A stretch of 64,000 nucleotides of DNA from Anaerolineae bacterium (GCA_027494015.1 JAOSJP010000001.1:620001-684000); one strand, 5' to 3'; numbered from the stretch's first letter, positions 17,173 through 25,803 are shown. A program made the numbers and translations. The notes: a model not told the origin generated them from the sequence alone.

Positions 17173-17419
17173 GGGACAAAGTGACGTTTCTGATCTTATC
17201 TCAGTTCCGGAAGCTGCCCGACGCGCCGGAGTCGCACGCAACACCATTCATCGGGCGGCAAAGAGCGGCAAACTCAAAGCCATAAAGCCGGGACGCAACT
17301 GGCTCGTGTTTTCAAGTGACATTGAGCGCTGGAAACAAGAAGCATACCGTCCAGATATGGCGTACCGCTATCCGGTCGATGCCGACAACGAGGGTGATGA
17401 ACACAGCGACAACGCATAA
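17171..17419 (+). CDS. Excisionase-like MerR/AlpA-type DNA-binding protein
   Basis: An 82-residue helix-turn-helix protein of the excisionase/AlpA class: ISVPEAARRAGVARNTIHRA is the HTH, AAKSGKLKAIKPGRNWLVFS the wing, and SDIERW the closing helix. Such proteins set the direction of integrase reactions or act as small repressors. It lies just upstream of the serine recombinase in the same direction, which fits a recombination directionality role. The start is uncertain because of the promoter overlap. Confidence 0.75.
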   Translation: MGQSDVSDLISVPEAARRAGVARNTIHRAAKSGKLKAIKPGRNWLVFSSDIERWKQEAYRPDMAYRYPVDADNEGDEHSDNA

Positions 17420-17473
17420 GTACTCCGTGCGTCATCCTTTCCACACCGTCCGTCTTCGATTATCCCCACTGAG

Positions 17474-17491
17474 GAGGACCACTCGGTCCTC
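17474..17491 (+). promoter_or_regulatory. Perfect hairpin just before the recombinase start
   Basis: GAGGACC, loop ACTC, GGTCCTC: a 7-bp perfect stem that ends at the base before or at the candidate GTG start (17,492). It would sequester the GAGGAGG ribosome-binding sequence at 17,471-17,477, so it could limit translation of the recombinase. No T run follows, so it is not a standard terminator. Confidence 0.4.
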
Positions 17492-18526
17492 GTGTGTGAA
17501 AGGATTACCCGTTTTATGGCAAACTCCGATTTTTTCAAGCCAGCGTTTGACGCATTGGCAACTGACGGCGCAATCGGCGATCCCCAAGGACGACTCGCCT
17601 ATGCGTATATCCGGGTGTCCGACAGCGACCAGGCTGATGAGGGGCGCTCCGGCCTCCCCCGACAGCTTGAACATATTCACAAAGTTGCCTGTGACACACA
17701 CCACAAAATTCCCTGGGAACTTGTGTTTGCCGATGATTTCACCGGTTTTGAGTTTGAGGGACGCCCTGGCCTAGCAAAACTCAGACAAGCGTACAAAGCA
17801 ACCCCGCGCAAAGCCCATGCAGTTGTTATTGAACACATCGACCGGCTCAGCCGCAATGCAGACTGGCATCAGGGATTTCTCCTGGATGAAATGCACCGGC
17901 ATGGAATTGAGGCAGTTTTTTGGAAGTCGTTTTCCTCACGGATCGAACGTGCTGTAATGGGCGCAATCGCCCAAGACGGTATGGAACAAGCCAAAGAACG
18001 AATGCGCGAAGGAACGATCAAGAAAGCCGAACGGGGTAGGATTACGGCGAAGAATGCCGCGTTCGGGTTCCGGCTCGTTGATGGTGACGGACGGGAAAAC
18101 ACGATGGAGGCTCGGCATGACACCTTCTATGCCATAGATGACGCGCGTGAGGTTGCTGTCCAGTTTATCTATGACGCGATTGCATACGGTGGCATGTCCT
18201 GTTACGAGCTTATGAAAGCGCTCGACGAACGCGGGAAGATTGAGCCCGGATTTCGCCCGCCACGCGCCAAAGCCTGGAACGAGCGCTCACTCGTCAAAAT
18301 GATTCGCAATCCCGTGTACAAGGGCGAATACATCGCAAACCGGTTCTACAAAGAGCGTATGATGGTGCCCGACGATCATGGTGTCGCAAAATCCGTTCTC
18401 AAAGAGAGGCAGCGTCCGGAAAGCGAGTGGATCCGCGTTTCCGTCCCCCCAATTGTTGACGAAACCACCTGGGAGCTTGCAAACCGCAATTTACAAAAAA
18501 AAGGGTTTTGCGCTCCAAAAAAATAA
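17492..18526 (+). CDS. Large serine recombinase, C-terminally truncated
   Basis: Site-specific integrase of the large serine recombinase family. The catalytic domain begins AYAYIRVSDSDQ (Ser about residue 43 from the GTG) and includes HIDRLSRNADW; the recombinase domain follows with a short NPVYKGEYIANRFY block and ends VDETTWELANRNLQ. Family members are 450-700 residues and continue into a zinc ribbon and coiled coil needed for att-site recognition; here the frame collapses after ANRNLQKK and stops at 18,526. In shifted frames the next bases still spell NKYLSLLG, the usual start of the zinc ribbon, so the loss comes from indels in A and G runs. An ATG at 17,516 is an alternative start. Confidence 0.85.
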   Translation: MCERITRFMANSDFFKPAFDALATDGAIGDPQGRLAYAYIRVSDSDQADEGRSGLPRQLEHIHKVACDTHHKIPWELVFADDFTGFEFEGRPGLAKLRQAYKATPRKAHAVVIEHIDRLSRNADWHQGFLLDEMHRHGIEAVFWKSFSSRIERAVMGAIAQDGMEQAKERMREGTIKKAERGRITAKNAAFGFRLVDGDGRENTMEARHDTFYAIDDAREVAVQFIYDAIAYGGMSCYELMKALDERGKIEPGFRPPRAKAWNERSLVKMIRNPVYKGEYIANRFYKERMMVPDDHGVAKSVLKERQRPESEWIRVSVPPIVDETTWELANRNLQKKGFCAPKK

Positions 18527-18577
18527 ATATCTCTCCCTTCTCGGGTTTTGGGGGTGGGGGTTTTTAGGGGGGGGGGG
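18506..18577. other. Low-complexity junction between the accessory block and comM
   Basis: A 72-bp stretch with runs of seven A, four T, five G, five G, five T and finally twelve G. The recombinase on the left and comM on the right both lose their reading frames here. Base composition changes from AT-richer to GC-rich across it. It looks like decayed read ends at a contig join; a genuine deletion or element boundary is the alternative. Confidence 0.7.
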
Positions 18578-19165
18578 GAAATCGGTCAGTCCGTCCAGAT
18601 CGAGTGGGACGTCGGTGTGCACGTCGCGGCGCACAAAGGGGGGAATTCTGTTCAGGCCGTACAGGTGCTCGACCAGATGCCCCAGCGAGCGCACCGGAAT
18701 CACGTCAATATCGGGGACGAGCGCGGCCTGCGGCGCGTCTTCTTCTGGCACGAAAATGCACTCGTACCCTTCGAGCCAGGCATGGTGCGTGATGGGCAGA
18801 ATGCCGCTGATATGGCGCACGGTTCCGTCCAGCGATAGCTCGCCCACGAAGACAGTCCCCACCAGCGCCGCCAGTGGTGCCTGATCGGTGGAAGCCAGCA
18901 CGCCGACAGCCATCGGCAGATCGTAGGCGGGGCCTTCTTTGCGCAGGCTCGCCGGGGCCAGGTTGACGGTATAGCGCTTGTTGGGGAACTGAAGGCCGCT
19001 GTTGCGGATGGCGGCGCGAACGCGCTCGCGGCTCTCCTGTACCGCCGTATCGGGCAGTCCGACGACGGTGAACGCAGGCAGTGAATGGGGGTTGTAGTCA
19101 ACCTCTACCTGAACGATCTCCCCGTCAAGGCCGACTACAGCGCACGAATAGACTGTCGAGAGCAT
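18578..19165 (-). pseudogene. comM: comM/yifB Mg-chelatase-like ATPase, 5' part only
   Basis: The first 196 residues of a ComM (YifB) protein, a hexameric helicase acting in branch migration during natural transformation. The N-terminal Lon-like domain is intact: MLSTVYSCAVVGLDGEIVQV, then NLAPASLRKEGPAYDLPMAV and GELSLDGTVR. Full ComM has about 500 residues and would continue from DGLTDF into the AAA+ domain; instead the frame runs into the G tract and an unrelated tail to a stop at 18,491. Either the rest lies on the other side of an insertion beyond the left edge, or the contig is joined wrongly. Confidence 0.8.
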
Positions 19166-19261
19166 TCGTCACTCGCGGTATGTGGTGGAACCGGACTCTG
19201 TGCGGATCAGTATACCCCAAATGGGCAAGTCCGCTCTGACACATCGTGCGCGGGGTGCGCG

Positions 19262-20870
19262 TCACGGGATGGAGTCCGGGTCTTTCAGAACACTCGCGTC
19301 GGACAGATACTGCTGGCGAATAGGGTATGTGGTCGCGTACTGGCCGGGTTCGAGCGCGCGCCAGAGGTCGCCTGGCTCGGCGATAGCGCCGTGCATCTGG
19401 CTGGCATAACGCTGTAACCAGGCGAAGAATGCCGCATCGCCCAGGGCGAGGCGCATCTCGTGGAGCATCCGCGCGCCCTGCAAATAGACCGCGTTGATGT
19501 ACGGTCGCGGCCCTTCGAAAGCTGTGACTGGCACATCCACGTAGCCCGCCGGAGTGTAGCTGTTGACGCGGAACGCCCACCACCAGTCTGCCAGGTCAGG
19601 GTAGTAGTGCTCGTAGAAAATGAGCTCGCTGTACGTAGCGAGCGCTTCGTCCAGGTAGGGATCGCGGCTCTGATCATTGCCCACTGCTGCATACCACCAC
19701 TGGTGCGACACCTCGTGCGCGGTGATCAGCGCCAGCCAGTCGTTGGCTGTGCCGCCCCATGTGCGGAACCATGTTTCGCTGACGAAGACCAGTCCGCTGA
19801 ACTCCATCCCATCCGGGAAATCGCCCTCCACGATCACCATGCGCGGGAAGGGATAAGGGCCGAAGCGCATCTCGTACAGGGCAATAGCATCGGCTGCCGT
19901 GTGCAGAGCGTAGCGTGCTGCCTCCAGCGATCCTCCGGCGGAGTCGCTCACTGTAAACGCCTCCACTGCAATGCCGCTCCCTGTAGACGTGGTGAGCAGG
20001 TTGAACTGGTCGGAGACGGACAGGCTGACATCGCGCCCGCCGCACAAATCAAAGCGCCACGACTGCGCATCGGGGCGGGAGAAGGTTCCGGGGCCGGCCA
20101 CACGCAGTCCGTCAGGGCCGTTTTCGACGCGCAAAGTCACCGCGTAATCTGCCGAGCGCAGCACGAAAGACTCCCCGATCGGCCACAGTTCATGTACGAC
20201 CCAGCCATTCTCCTCGCGGTACGCGGGAATCTGCGGGAACCACAGGCCGAGGTTGACCTGACGCGCGCTGAAACCCAGATAGCCCGTGTGCCCATGCCGG
20301 TATCCCTTCCGGATGGGTTGCAGCGCCAGCGAGAACTCCAGGCTGACCTGCGTTGTGCTGCCCGGCTCCAGGGGGGGACGGGAGGGGGATGATGATCTGC
20401 GAGTCGCGCAGCACGTAGTCGCGTAGCGGCGATCCGTCGCCGAGGGCAACGCGGCTTAGCGTGAAACTGCTCAGGTCAATCACGCCCGGAATCGCCAGCA
20501 CGATTGAGTCGAGCGCCTGACCAGTATCGTTGCTGAAGGCAATACGCTCGGTCACCCGCACCGAGCGCGCCGTCCAGTCCAGCACTGCGTCAATCGCGTA
20601 GATCAGATCGCTCGCGCCGCAGGCAGGGCCGCCGGACAATGGCTCGGCGGAGGGTGTCGGCATGGGCGTCGCCTGCGGCGGTCGCGCGGCAACGGTGATC
20701 ACCTCGCTGGCTCCCGGCGTGGCAGGTGGAGCGGTCGGCTGAGGCAGAGGTGAGGCCGAGCGCGCGGGCGGCTCAGGGGCGCACGCGGCCAGACAGAAAA
20801 GCATGATCGCCAGGGCACACTGTCTGGTAGCGAGAAAGGCTGAGTTCATAAGCGGCATCCTCGGTGACAA
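19262..20870 (-). pseudogene. M1-family metallopeptidase lipoprotein with a frameshift in a C tract
   Basis: A secreted gluzincin aminopeptidase. The N-terminal frame (20,870 down to about 20,385) has a lipoprotein signal with lipobox LAAC, a Pro/Thr-rich linker and the first beta domain. The second frame (from about 20,385 to 19,262) carries the catalytic domain with HEVSHQWW and, about 20 residues on, the third zinc ligand in DEALATYSE, preceded by SGLVFVSE. The two frames meet at seven G (plus strand 20,371-20,377): one base fewer joins IIIPLP to PLEPGSTTQV smoothly. Rebuilt length is about 536 residues. The tract could be a base-call error or a phase-variable switch of a surface enzyme. 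Confidence 0.75.
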
Positions 20871-20943
20871 TCATACCGCCGCAGCCGCGCGGCGGCTACC
20901 AGGCAGGCGAGCGCTTTCCCTGCGATCAGCGGGCGTTGGTCGG

Positions 20944-21135
20944 GGGTGCGTGCAAAACCTGTCAGGTAGGGGCGCCGCTCTGCTGCGCCCTGGTTGACCT
21001 CACCCCCGCTCGGCGCTGACGCGCCTCGCCGCCCCCTCTCCGTTGACGGAGAGGGGGCAAGCCGAGCGCAGCGAGGCTGGGGGTGAGGTCAATATCCCCG
21101 CGTCCAGCGAGTCGCTGTCAACTTTTGCACGCACC
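20944..21135. mobile_element. MITE-like palindromic element, copy A
   Basis: A 192-bp element with ends GGGTGCGTGCAAAA and (reversed) GGTGCGTGCAAAA, flanked by an exact 9-bp duplication GTTGGTCGG (20,935-20,943 and 21,136-21,144). Inside is a long imperfect palindrome CTCACCCCC ... GGGGGTGAGG around the hairpin CCCCCTCTCCG/CGGAGAGGGGG. It has no coding capacity. It lies upstream of the TATAAT box (21,176) of lipA. Confidence 0.85.
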
Positions 21136-21175
21136 GTTGGTCGGGGGTGCGTTCGGCGGGAGCGCGCGCCCGCGC

Positions 21176-21181
21176 TATAAT
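21176..21181 (+). promoter_or_regulatory. Candidate lipA -10 box
   Basis: TATAAT, 50 bp before the chosen lipA start, in a GC-rich setting where it stands out. No good -35 is visible at 17 bp. Element A and its duplication end 31 bp upstream. Confidence 0.45.
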
Positions 21182-21230
21182 CTGCCTGGCTTGGAGACGG
21201 GATCAAGAAACTAAAGTGCGGAGCAATCGA

Positions 21231-22178
21231 GTGGCTGATCAGATTCGTACCGACGAGATGAGCACAAGCAGCGGAAACGCTGACGCACGACCGAAGCGGC
21301 GTCCCGAATGGATCAAGGTTCGCGCGCCAAGCGGCGACACCTACGAGATGGTGCGCGGCCTGATGCGCAGCAAGCAGCTTCATACTGTCTGCGAAGAGGC
21401 GATGTGCCCCAATCTCGGCGAGTGTTGGGGGGCTGGCACGGCAACATTTCTCATGCTGGGCGACACATGCACGCGCTCGTGCCGCTTTTGCGACATCAAG
21501 ACGGGGCGACCGGCTCCTCTGGACTGGCAGGAACCCAACCGTGTCGCGCAGTCGGTGAAGGCGATGAATCTGCGCCACGTGGTCATCACCAGCGTCAACC
21601 GCGACGAGCGGCCCGATGGCGGCGCGCCGATCTTTGCTATGGTCATCCGGCGCATCCGCCAGGTGCAGCCGGGATGCAGCATCGAAGTGCTGATCCCCGA
21701 CTTCAAGGGCAGCCGCGACGCGCTGAAGATCGTCATGGACGCCCAGCCGGAAATCCTCAACCACAATGTTGAGACGGTTCCACGCCTGTTCCGCCAGGTT
21801 CAGCCGCAGGATCACTATGAATGGGCCGAGGCGACGCTGCGCCATGCCAAAGAACTGGACCCGCTGGCGCTGACTAAGAGCGGCATTATGATAGGGCTGG
21901 GCGAAACGTTCGACGAAGTTGTAGCGGTGATGCAAGACCTGGCGTCGTGGGGTGTGGATATTCTGACTGTCGGGCAGTATCTCCAGCCCAGCAAAAAGCA
22001 CATGCCCATTGACCGCTATTATCGCCCAGAGGAGTTCGCCGAACTGAAGCGCATCGGGCTGGAGCTGGGCTTCAAGTGGGTCGAGTCCGGGCCGCTGGTG
22101 CGCAGCAGCTATCACGCCGAGCAGCAGGTGCGCCAGCTTTCGCAGCGCTACCAGTTCCGGTTGCGTGGCGAGAACTAG
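21231..22178 (+). CDS. lipA: Lipoyl synthase
   Basis: Radical-SAM enzyme that inserts two sulfurs into octanoyl groups on lipoate-dependent proteins. The auxiliary cluster ligands are in [12 protein letters not shown], the radical-SAM cluster in CTRSCRFC, and the C-terminal RSSYHA supplies the unusual Ser ligand; all are intact. GTG 21,231 is chosen as start because GGAG lies seven bases upstream; an ATG at 21,258 is the alternative and the longer open frame to 21,147 overlaps the promoter. About 315 residues, normal length. A terminator follows the stop. No lipB is in the window. Confidence 0.95.
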   Translation: MADQIRTDEMSTSSGNADARPKRRPEWIKVRAPSGDTYEMVRGLMRSKQLHTVCEEAMCPNLGECWGAGTATFLMLGDTCTRSCRFCDIKTGRPAPLDWQEPNRVAQSVKAMNLRHVVITSVNRDERPDGGAPIFAMVIRRIRQVQPGCSIEVLIPDFKGSRDALKIVMDAQPEILNHNVETVPRLFRQVQPQDHYEWAEATLRHAKELDPLALTKSGIMIGLGETFDEVVAVMQDLASWGVDILTVGQYLQPSKKHMPIDRYYRPEEFAELKRIGLELGFKWVESGPLVRSSYHAEQQVRQLSQRYQFRLRGEN

Positions 22179-22195
22179 AGCAGCAGGAAGACAGC

Positions 22196-22222
22196 AAGCG
22201 CCGGATCGCTCCGGCGCTTTTT
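22196..22222 (+). terminator. Intrinsic terminator of lipA
   Basis: AAGCGCCGG, loop ATCGCT, CCGGCGCTT then five T. A 9-bp perfect stem 18 bp after the lipA stop. It may also end the convergent gene at 22,251. Confidence 0.85.
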
Positions 22223-22250
22223 GATCCATGCGGTTGGCGCACCGGGGGAA

Positions 22251-23450
22251 TTACGTCTCGATGATCTTGTCGTCAATGAGCTGCTGCTGCACGCGCTGTC
22301 CGCGCGGGTCGAAAGCGAAGTACGGCGCGTGAAGCTGGAACTCCATGTCGAGCATGGCGCGGCCCGCGCGGTTCTTCTCGACAGTGAAGACTACCCAGTC
22401 CCGGTACTGGCGGGCCTGGTACGGGTTGAAGGCGACGTGCTCCTTTGACAGGATGTGATACTTGTTGTTCATGATGATGGCGATGTCGCACTCGTAGTCG
22501 AGCGCCGAGCTGCCGCGCAGGTGGAACAGATGCAGCCGGTTGGCCTTCAGCCCTTCGCGGTCGGCGGCGACGATAGCCCACACTGGCACGCCCAGCGCCA
22601 GCGCAAGGTCCTTCAGCCCCTCGACCACAATGGTCACTTTCTCCGACTCGTCGGTGGCCCGTTCCGGGTGGATGGCGACTTTCTGCAAATAGTCCACAAA
22701 GACGGTCACGTTGCCGCCGGTCGCGTCGCACAGGCGGGCGGTCATCTCGCGGATGGCGCGCAGAGTGGTCACGGCAGGGCTGGCCTTGACCAGGATGAGC
22801 CGGTCGGCGTAGCGGTTCATGCGCGCCAGGGCCATCGCGGTCTTGGCGTTCTCGCGCAGAATGGATTGTAACGAGCCGCCACCGTCGGTCCCGCCGCGCA
22901 GGGTGCTCTTGGCCCGCTCGGCGATGATGATGTCGTACAGGTCCTTGAGACGCACCCCGTTCTTCAAGTCAATCTCCGGCGGGTTGATGCTTTCCAGGCA
23001 CAACAGCCGGTTCATCAGGTGAGTCTCGGTGTGCTCATAGGAAAGATAGAAGGCGAACTGGCCGCTGCGCATGGCGATGTTGCGGGCGATTTGCAGCGTG
23101 CCGATGGTCTTGCCAATGCCCTGAGCACCGCCCAGCAACACCAGTTCGGTCTTGCGCAGGCCGCCGCCGATCATGCCGTCGAGCGGATCGAAGCCGGTTG
23201 GGAGCGGGACGTACTCGGTCAGGTCGCCGCGCACGACCATATCGTTGGCTTCAGACATCACCTGGGCCAGGGTGCGCGGCATATGAGCCGTGCTGCGGTT
23301 GCTGCGGCCCCGAGCCGTCACGCGCGACTGGCGCGGGGTGCCGCCAGACGCACCATCTCCCTCGGCTCCACGCTGCTGAGCCGGGTCTTGCGGGCGCGGG
23401 CTGGTGCCGGGCCGATCTGCCATGTCATCGTGAAAGCGCCGTGTGGACAT
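22251..23450 (-). CDS. Orphan DnaB-type RecA-fold ATPase
   Basis: A RecA-like ATPase of the DnaB C-terminal type: PTGFDPLDGMIGGGLRKTEL, Walker A in GGAQGIGKT, a Walker B-like VFVDYLQKV, and the arginine-rich QARQYRDWVVFTVEKNRAG near the end. The DnaB N-terminal primase-binding domain is missing; instead about 55 disordered, Arg/Gly-rich residues precede a short helix. ATG 23,450 is taken as start because it has GGGAAGAACGGG upstream; the longer frame to 23,606 overlaps element B. It stands alone, convergent with lipA. Not the replicative helicase; a recombination or phage-derived role is possible. Confidence 0.7.
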   Translation of the reverse strand: MSTRRFHDDMADRPGTSPRPQDPAQQRGAEGDGASGGTPRQSRVTARGRSNRSTAHMPRTLAQVMSEANDMVVRGDLTEYVPLPTGFDPLDGMIGGGLRKTELVLLGGAQGIGKTIGTLQIARNIAMRSGQFAFYLSYEHTETHLMNRLLCLESINPPEIDLKNGVRLKDLYDIIIAERAKSTLRGGTDGGGSLQSILRENAKTAMALARMNRYADRLILVKASPAVTTLRAIREMTARLCDATGGNVTVFVDYLQKVAIHPERATDESEKVTIVVEGLKDLALALGVPVWAIVAADREGLKANRLHLFHLRGSSALDYECDIAIIMNNKYHILSKEHVAFNPYQARQYRDWVVFTVEKNRAGRAMLDMEFQLHAPYFAFDPRGQRVQQQLIDDKIIET

Positions 23451-23548
23451 ATCCCGTTCTTCCCCTCTCGGACCTCCAGGCTGAACTGATTGTACTGCCG
23501 GGTGCAGTTCTGCGCAATTCGCCTGGGGAACGCTCGCCCGATCCAGGG

Positions 23549-23738
23549 GGTGCGTGCAAAACCTGTCAGGTAGGGGCGCTGCTCTGCTGCGCCCCCTTGA
23601 CCTCACCCCCGCTCGGCGCTCACGCGCCTCGCCGCCCCCTCTCCGTCAACGGAGAGGGGGCAAGCCGAGCGGGGCGAGGCTGGGGGTGAGGTCAATGCCC
23701 TGCGTCCAGCGAGTCGCTATCAACTTTTGCACGCGCCC
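23549..23738. mobile_element. MITE-like palindromic element, copy B
   Basis: 190 bp, same ends and same core as copy A, flanked by the 9-bp duplication CGATCCAGG (23,540-23,548 and 23,739-23,747). The right duplication ends 1 bp before the -35 box of the ribosomal protein promoter. Together with the promoter it accounts for the gap 23,451-23,897. Confidence 0.87.
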
Positions 23739-23748
23739 GATCCAGGAT

Positions 23749-23776
23749 TGACGGGGCTTCCCCCCGCAGCTATAAT
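23749..23776 (+). promoter_or_regulatory. Strong promoter of the rplU-rpmA-rpmE operon
   Basis: TTGACG, 16 bp, TATAAT. The leader to the rplU start is about 115 nt and may hold autoregulatory structure, but I see no known L21 leader motif in it. Confidence 0.75.
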
Positions 23777-23897
23777 AGCCCGTCGGCGTTCTGGCCATGC
23801 CCAGGGCGCGGGCAGTAAGGTGCCAATTTTCCCCGTTGGGGCGGTCATCGGCGATCTGCTGCCAGCGGTGGCGAAGCGAAGATTGGAGTCTCAGACC

Positions 23898-24215
23898 ATG
23901 TATGCGATTGTTCGAACAGGCGGGCGTCAGCATCGCGCCGAGCCGGGATTGGTCATTGATGTCGAGCGACTTCCTCACGAGGAAGGGGCCGAGATCGAGC
24001 TGACCGATGTCCTGTTGGTCGTGCCCGATGACGGTGCGCCGGTGATCGGCCAGCCGTTGGTGGATGGGGCCGCGGTCAAGGCGACGGTCGTCAAGCAGGG
24101 GCGCGATAAGAAGATCTTCGTGTGGAAGTACAGCCCCAAGAAACGGTTTCGCCGGCGTCGTGGTCACCGCCAGTACTACACGCGGCTGCGCATTGACGAC
24201 ATCACCGGCGCGTAA
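23898..24215 (+). CDS. rplU: 50S ribosomal protein L21
   Basis: Binds 23S rRNA in the large subunit. A 105-residue protein starting [17 protein letters not shown] and ending in the basic [19 protein letters not shown] tail typical of L21. Start ATG 23,898 follows GGAG. First gene of an operon with rpmA 27 bp downstream, the arrangement found in most bacteria. Confidence 0.95.
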   Translation: MYAIVRTGGRQHRAEPGLVIDVERLPHEEGAEIELTDVLLVVPDDGAPVIGQPLVDGAAVKATVVKQGRDKKIFVWKYSPKKRFRRRRGHRQYYTRLRIDDITGA

Positions 24216-24242
24216 CACCAGGTATTTGAGGAGAGCGGACTC

Positions 24243-24527
24243 ATGGCACACAAGAAGGGTGGCGGCTCGACTCGCAATGGCCGCGACAGCAACAGCAAGC
24301 GCCTGGGCGTGAAGCGGTTCGGCGGCGAATACGTGATCCCCGGCAACATTATCGTCCGTCAGCGTGGCACCAAGTTCCATCCTGGCGCGAACGTGGGCAT
24401 GGGGCGCGATTACACTATTTTCGCCACCATCGAGGGATACGTGGTCTTTGAGACCTTTGCGCGGGGCCGCAAACGGATCAGCGTGCTGCCGGAACAGCCG
24501 GCGGCGAGCGCGCCCCCGCAGGCGTAG
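24243..24527 (+). CDS. rpmA: 50S ribosomal protein L27
   Basis: A 94-residue L27 with [20 protein letters not shown], the N-terminus that reaches the peptidyl transferase centre; the Ser/Thr-rich start needs no pre-cleavage (the Firmicutes-type leader is absent). GAGGAG lies 11 bases upstream. Second gene of the operon. Confidence 0.96.
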   Translation: MAHKKGGGSTRNGRDSNSKRLGVKRFGGEYVIPGNIIVRQRGTKFHPGANVGMGRDYTIFATIEGYVVFETFARGRKRISVLPEQPAASAPPQA

Positions 24528-24623
24528 CTGTTCCATCGGCAAGATATGCGTCAATCGTGAGGATACCGCCACGCATCCCCCTGTCAGCAGGGAACCGTGG
24601 CCGGAAAGGTTGAGAACATACCT

Positions 24624-25091
24624 ATGCGTGAGAAAATCCACCCCCAGTGGTACCCGGAAGCGCGTGTCATCTGCGCCTGCGGAAACACCTGGACTGTGGG
24701 ATCGACTGTCCCGGAAATTCGGACCGATGTCTGTTCGGCCTGCCATCCCTTCTACACGGGCGAGCAGCGCATTGTGGACACCGAGGGCCAGGTTGATCGC
24801 TTCGTGAAGCGCTTGCTTGAGCGCGACCGCCGGCTGGCCGAAGATGAAGCTCGCGAGCAGGAACGCACCTCGCCCGATGTGCCGATCATGGACCTGGGCC
24901 TGGAGAAGCGTTACGCCAATATCTACATCGAGAACGGTATTGAGGTCATTGGCGACCTGTTGGCGCGCTGGAACGAAGGCGGCGACGAGGCAATCCTGGC
25001 CATCTCTGGTATTGGGCGCAAAGTGCTGGCCGATACCAAGAAACTGCTGCGCGCGCGTGGCTACGAGATCCCGGAGCAGATCGCGGAGTAA
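24624..25091 (+). CDS. rpmE: 50S ribosomal protein L31 with fused helix-hairpin-helix tail
   Basis: The first 70 residues are L31: MREKIHPQWYPEARVICACG, the zinc ligands CxC plus CSACHPFYTG. The family normally ends there. Here a charged helical linker (KRLLERDRRLAEDEAREQER) leads into a C-terminal domain of about 60 residues ending EAILAISGIGRKVLADTKKL, a helix-hairpin-helix pattern like those of RNA polymerase alpha-CTD and other nucleic-acid binders. An earlier GTG at 24,597 is open, but ATG 24,624 matches the family start. Third gene of the ribosomal operon and followed by a terminator. Confidence 0.9.
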   Translation: MREKIHPQWYPEARVICACGNTWTVGSTVPEIRTDVCSACHPFYTGEQRIVDTEGQVDRFVKRLLERDRRLAEDEAREQERTSPDVPIMDLGLEKRYANIYIENGIEVIGDLLARWNEGGDEAILAISGIGRKVLADTKKLLRARGYEIPEQIAE

Positions 25092-25116
25092 CTACCGGCG
25101 CTGTGGGCCATCAGGC

Positions 25117-25150
25117 AAGGGCAGGTTCCGTCGCAGAAACCTGCCCTTTT
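25117..25150 (+). terminator. Intrinsic terminator of the ribosomal protein operon
   Basis: AAGGGCAGGTT and AACCTGCCCTT form an 11-bp perfect stem with a 10-nt loop, ending in TTTT. Confidence 0.85.
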
Positions 25151-25221
25151 GCTTAAGAACGACCAGATGCACTACCATCGCACTCAGCAGGGCCGCTTCC
25201 TGAGCTTTGAGGGGGAATACC

Positions 25222-25803
25222 ATGAAGCACCACGGCGGGCGAGTTGAGGTTATCTGCGGCAGCATGTTCAGCGGCAAAACCGAGGAGCTGATCCGGCGCG
25301 TGCGGCGCGCCACCATTGCCAGACAGACCGTGCAGGTGTTCAAGCCGGCCATCGATTCCCGCTATACGCCACAGCGCGTGACCTCGCACAACGGTCAGGA
25401 CTTCGGGGCAATTCCTGTGAGCGAAGCGCGCGCCATTCTCGGCCTGCTGCAGCCGGGCACGACTGTCGTTGCCATTGACGAGGCGCAGTTCTTCGACGCG
25501 ACTGTTGTGGGGGTAGTGGATCAGCTTGCCGCGCGCGGGATTCGCGTCATCCTGGCCGGGCTGGACACGGACTTTCGCGGTGAGCCATTTGGGGCGATGC
25601 CAGACCTGCTCTGCCGTGCCGATGATGTGATCAAGCTGCACGCGATCTGTATGGTTTGCGGGGAGGAAGCGACGCGCACGCAGCGTTTGGTCAACGGTCA
25701 GCCAGCCAACTATCACGATCCGGTGATCATGGTCGGCGCTGCCGAAGCTTATGAGGCCCGCTGCCGCGAGCATCACATTGTCCCTGGCCGGGAACTCGTC
25801 TAG
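25222..25803 (+). CDS. tdk: Thymidine kinase
   Basis: Type II thymidine kinase, pyrimidine salvage. Walker A is in [14 protein letters not shown], the catalytic Glu in AIDEAQFF, the lasso with zinc ligands in [13 protein letters not shown], and the second ligand pair includes a Cys in [11 protein letters not shown] 25,222 follows GAGGGG; 193 residues, normal. The TAG stop lies inside the terminal repeat of element C, so the last codons may have been altered by that insertion. Confidence 0.94.
   Translation: MKHHGGRVEVICGSMFSGKTEELIRRVRRATIARQTVQVFKPAIDSRYTPQRVTSHNGQDFGAIPVSEARAILGLLQPGTTVVAIDEAQFFDATVVGVVDQLAARGIRVILAGLDTDFRGEPFGAMPDLLCRADDVIKLHAICMVCGEEATRTQRLVNGQPANYHDPVIMVGAAEAYEARCREHHIVPGRELV

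Noticed and set aside
18491..19165. Known comM insertion hotspot (as for AbaR islands in Acinetobacter)
   Set aside because: Those islands use Tn7-like transposases and leave 5-bp duplications; here there is a truncated serine recombinase and a suspect join, so the comparison is not supported.
20943..21141. Protein-coding frames in the palindromic elements
   Set aside because: Several open frames exist on both strands only because the DNA is GC-rich and palindromic; they share no ribosome sites and recur at every copy.
23019..23489. Plus-strand frames opposite the DnaB-like ATPase, and similar long shadows opposite hppA, mfd and the acidic proteins
   Set aside because: They lie antisense to genes with clear motifs and have low-complexity His/Arg/Pro-rich translations.
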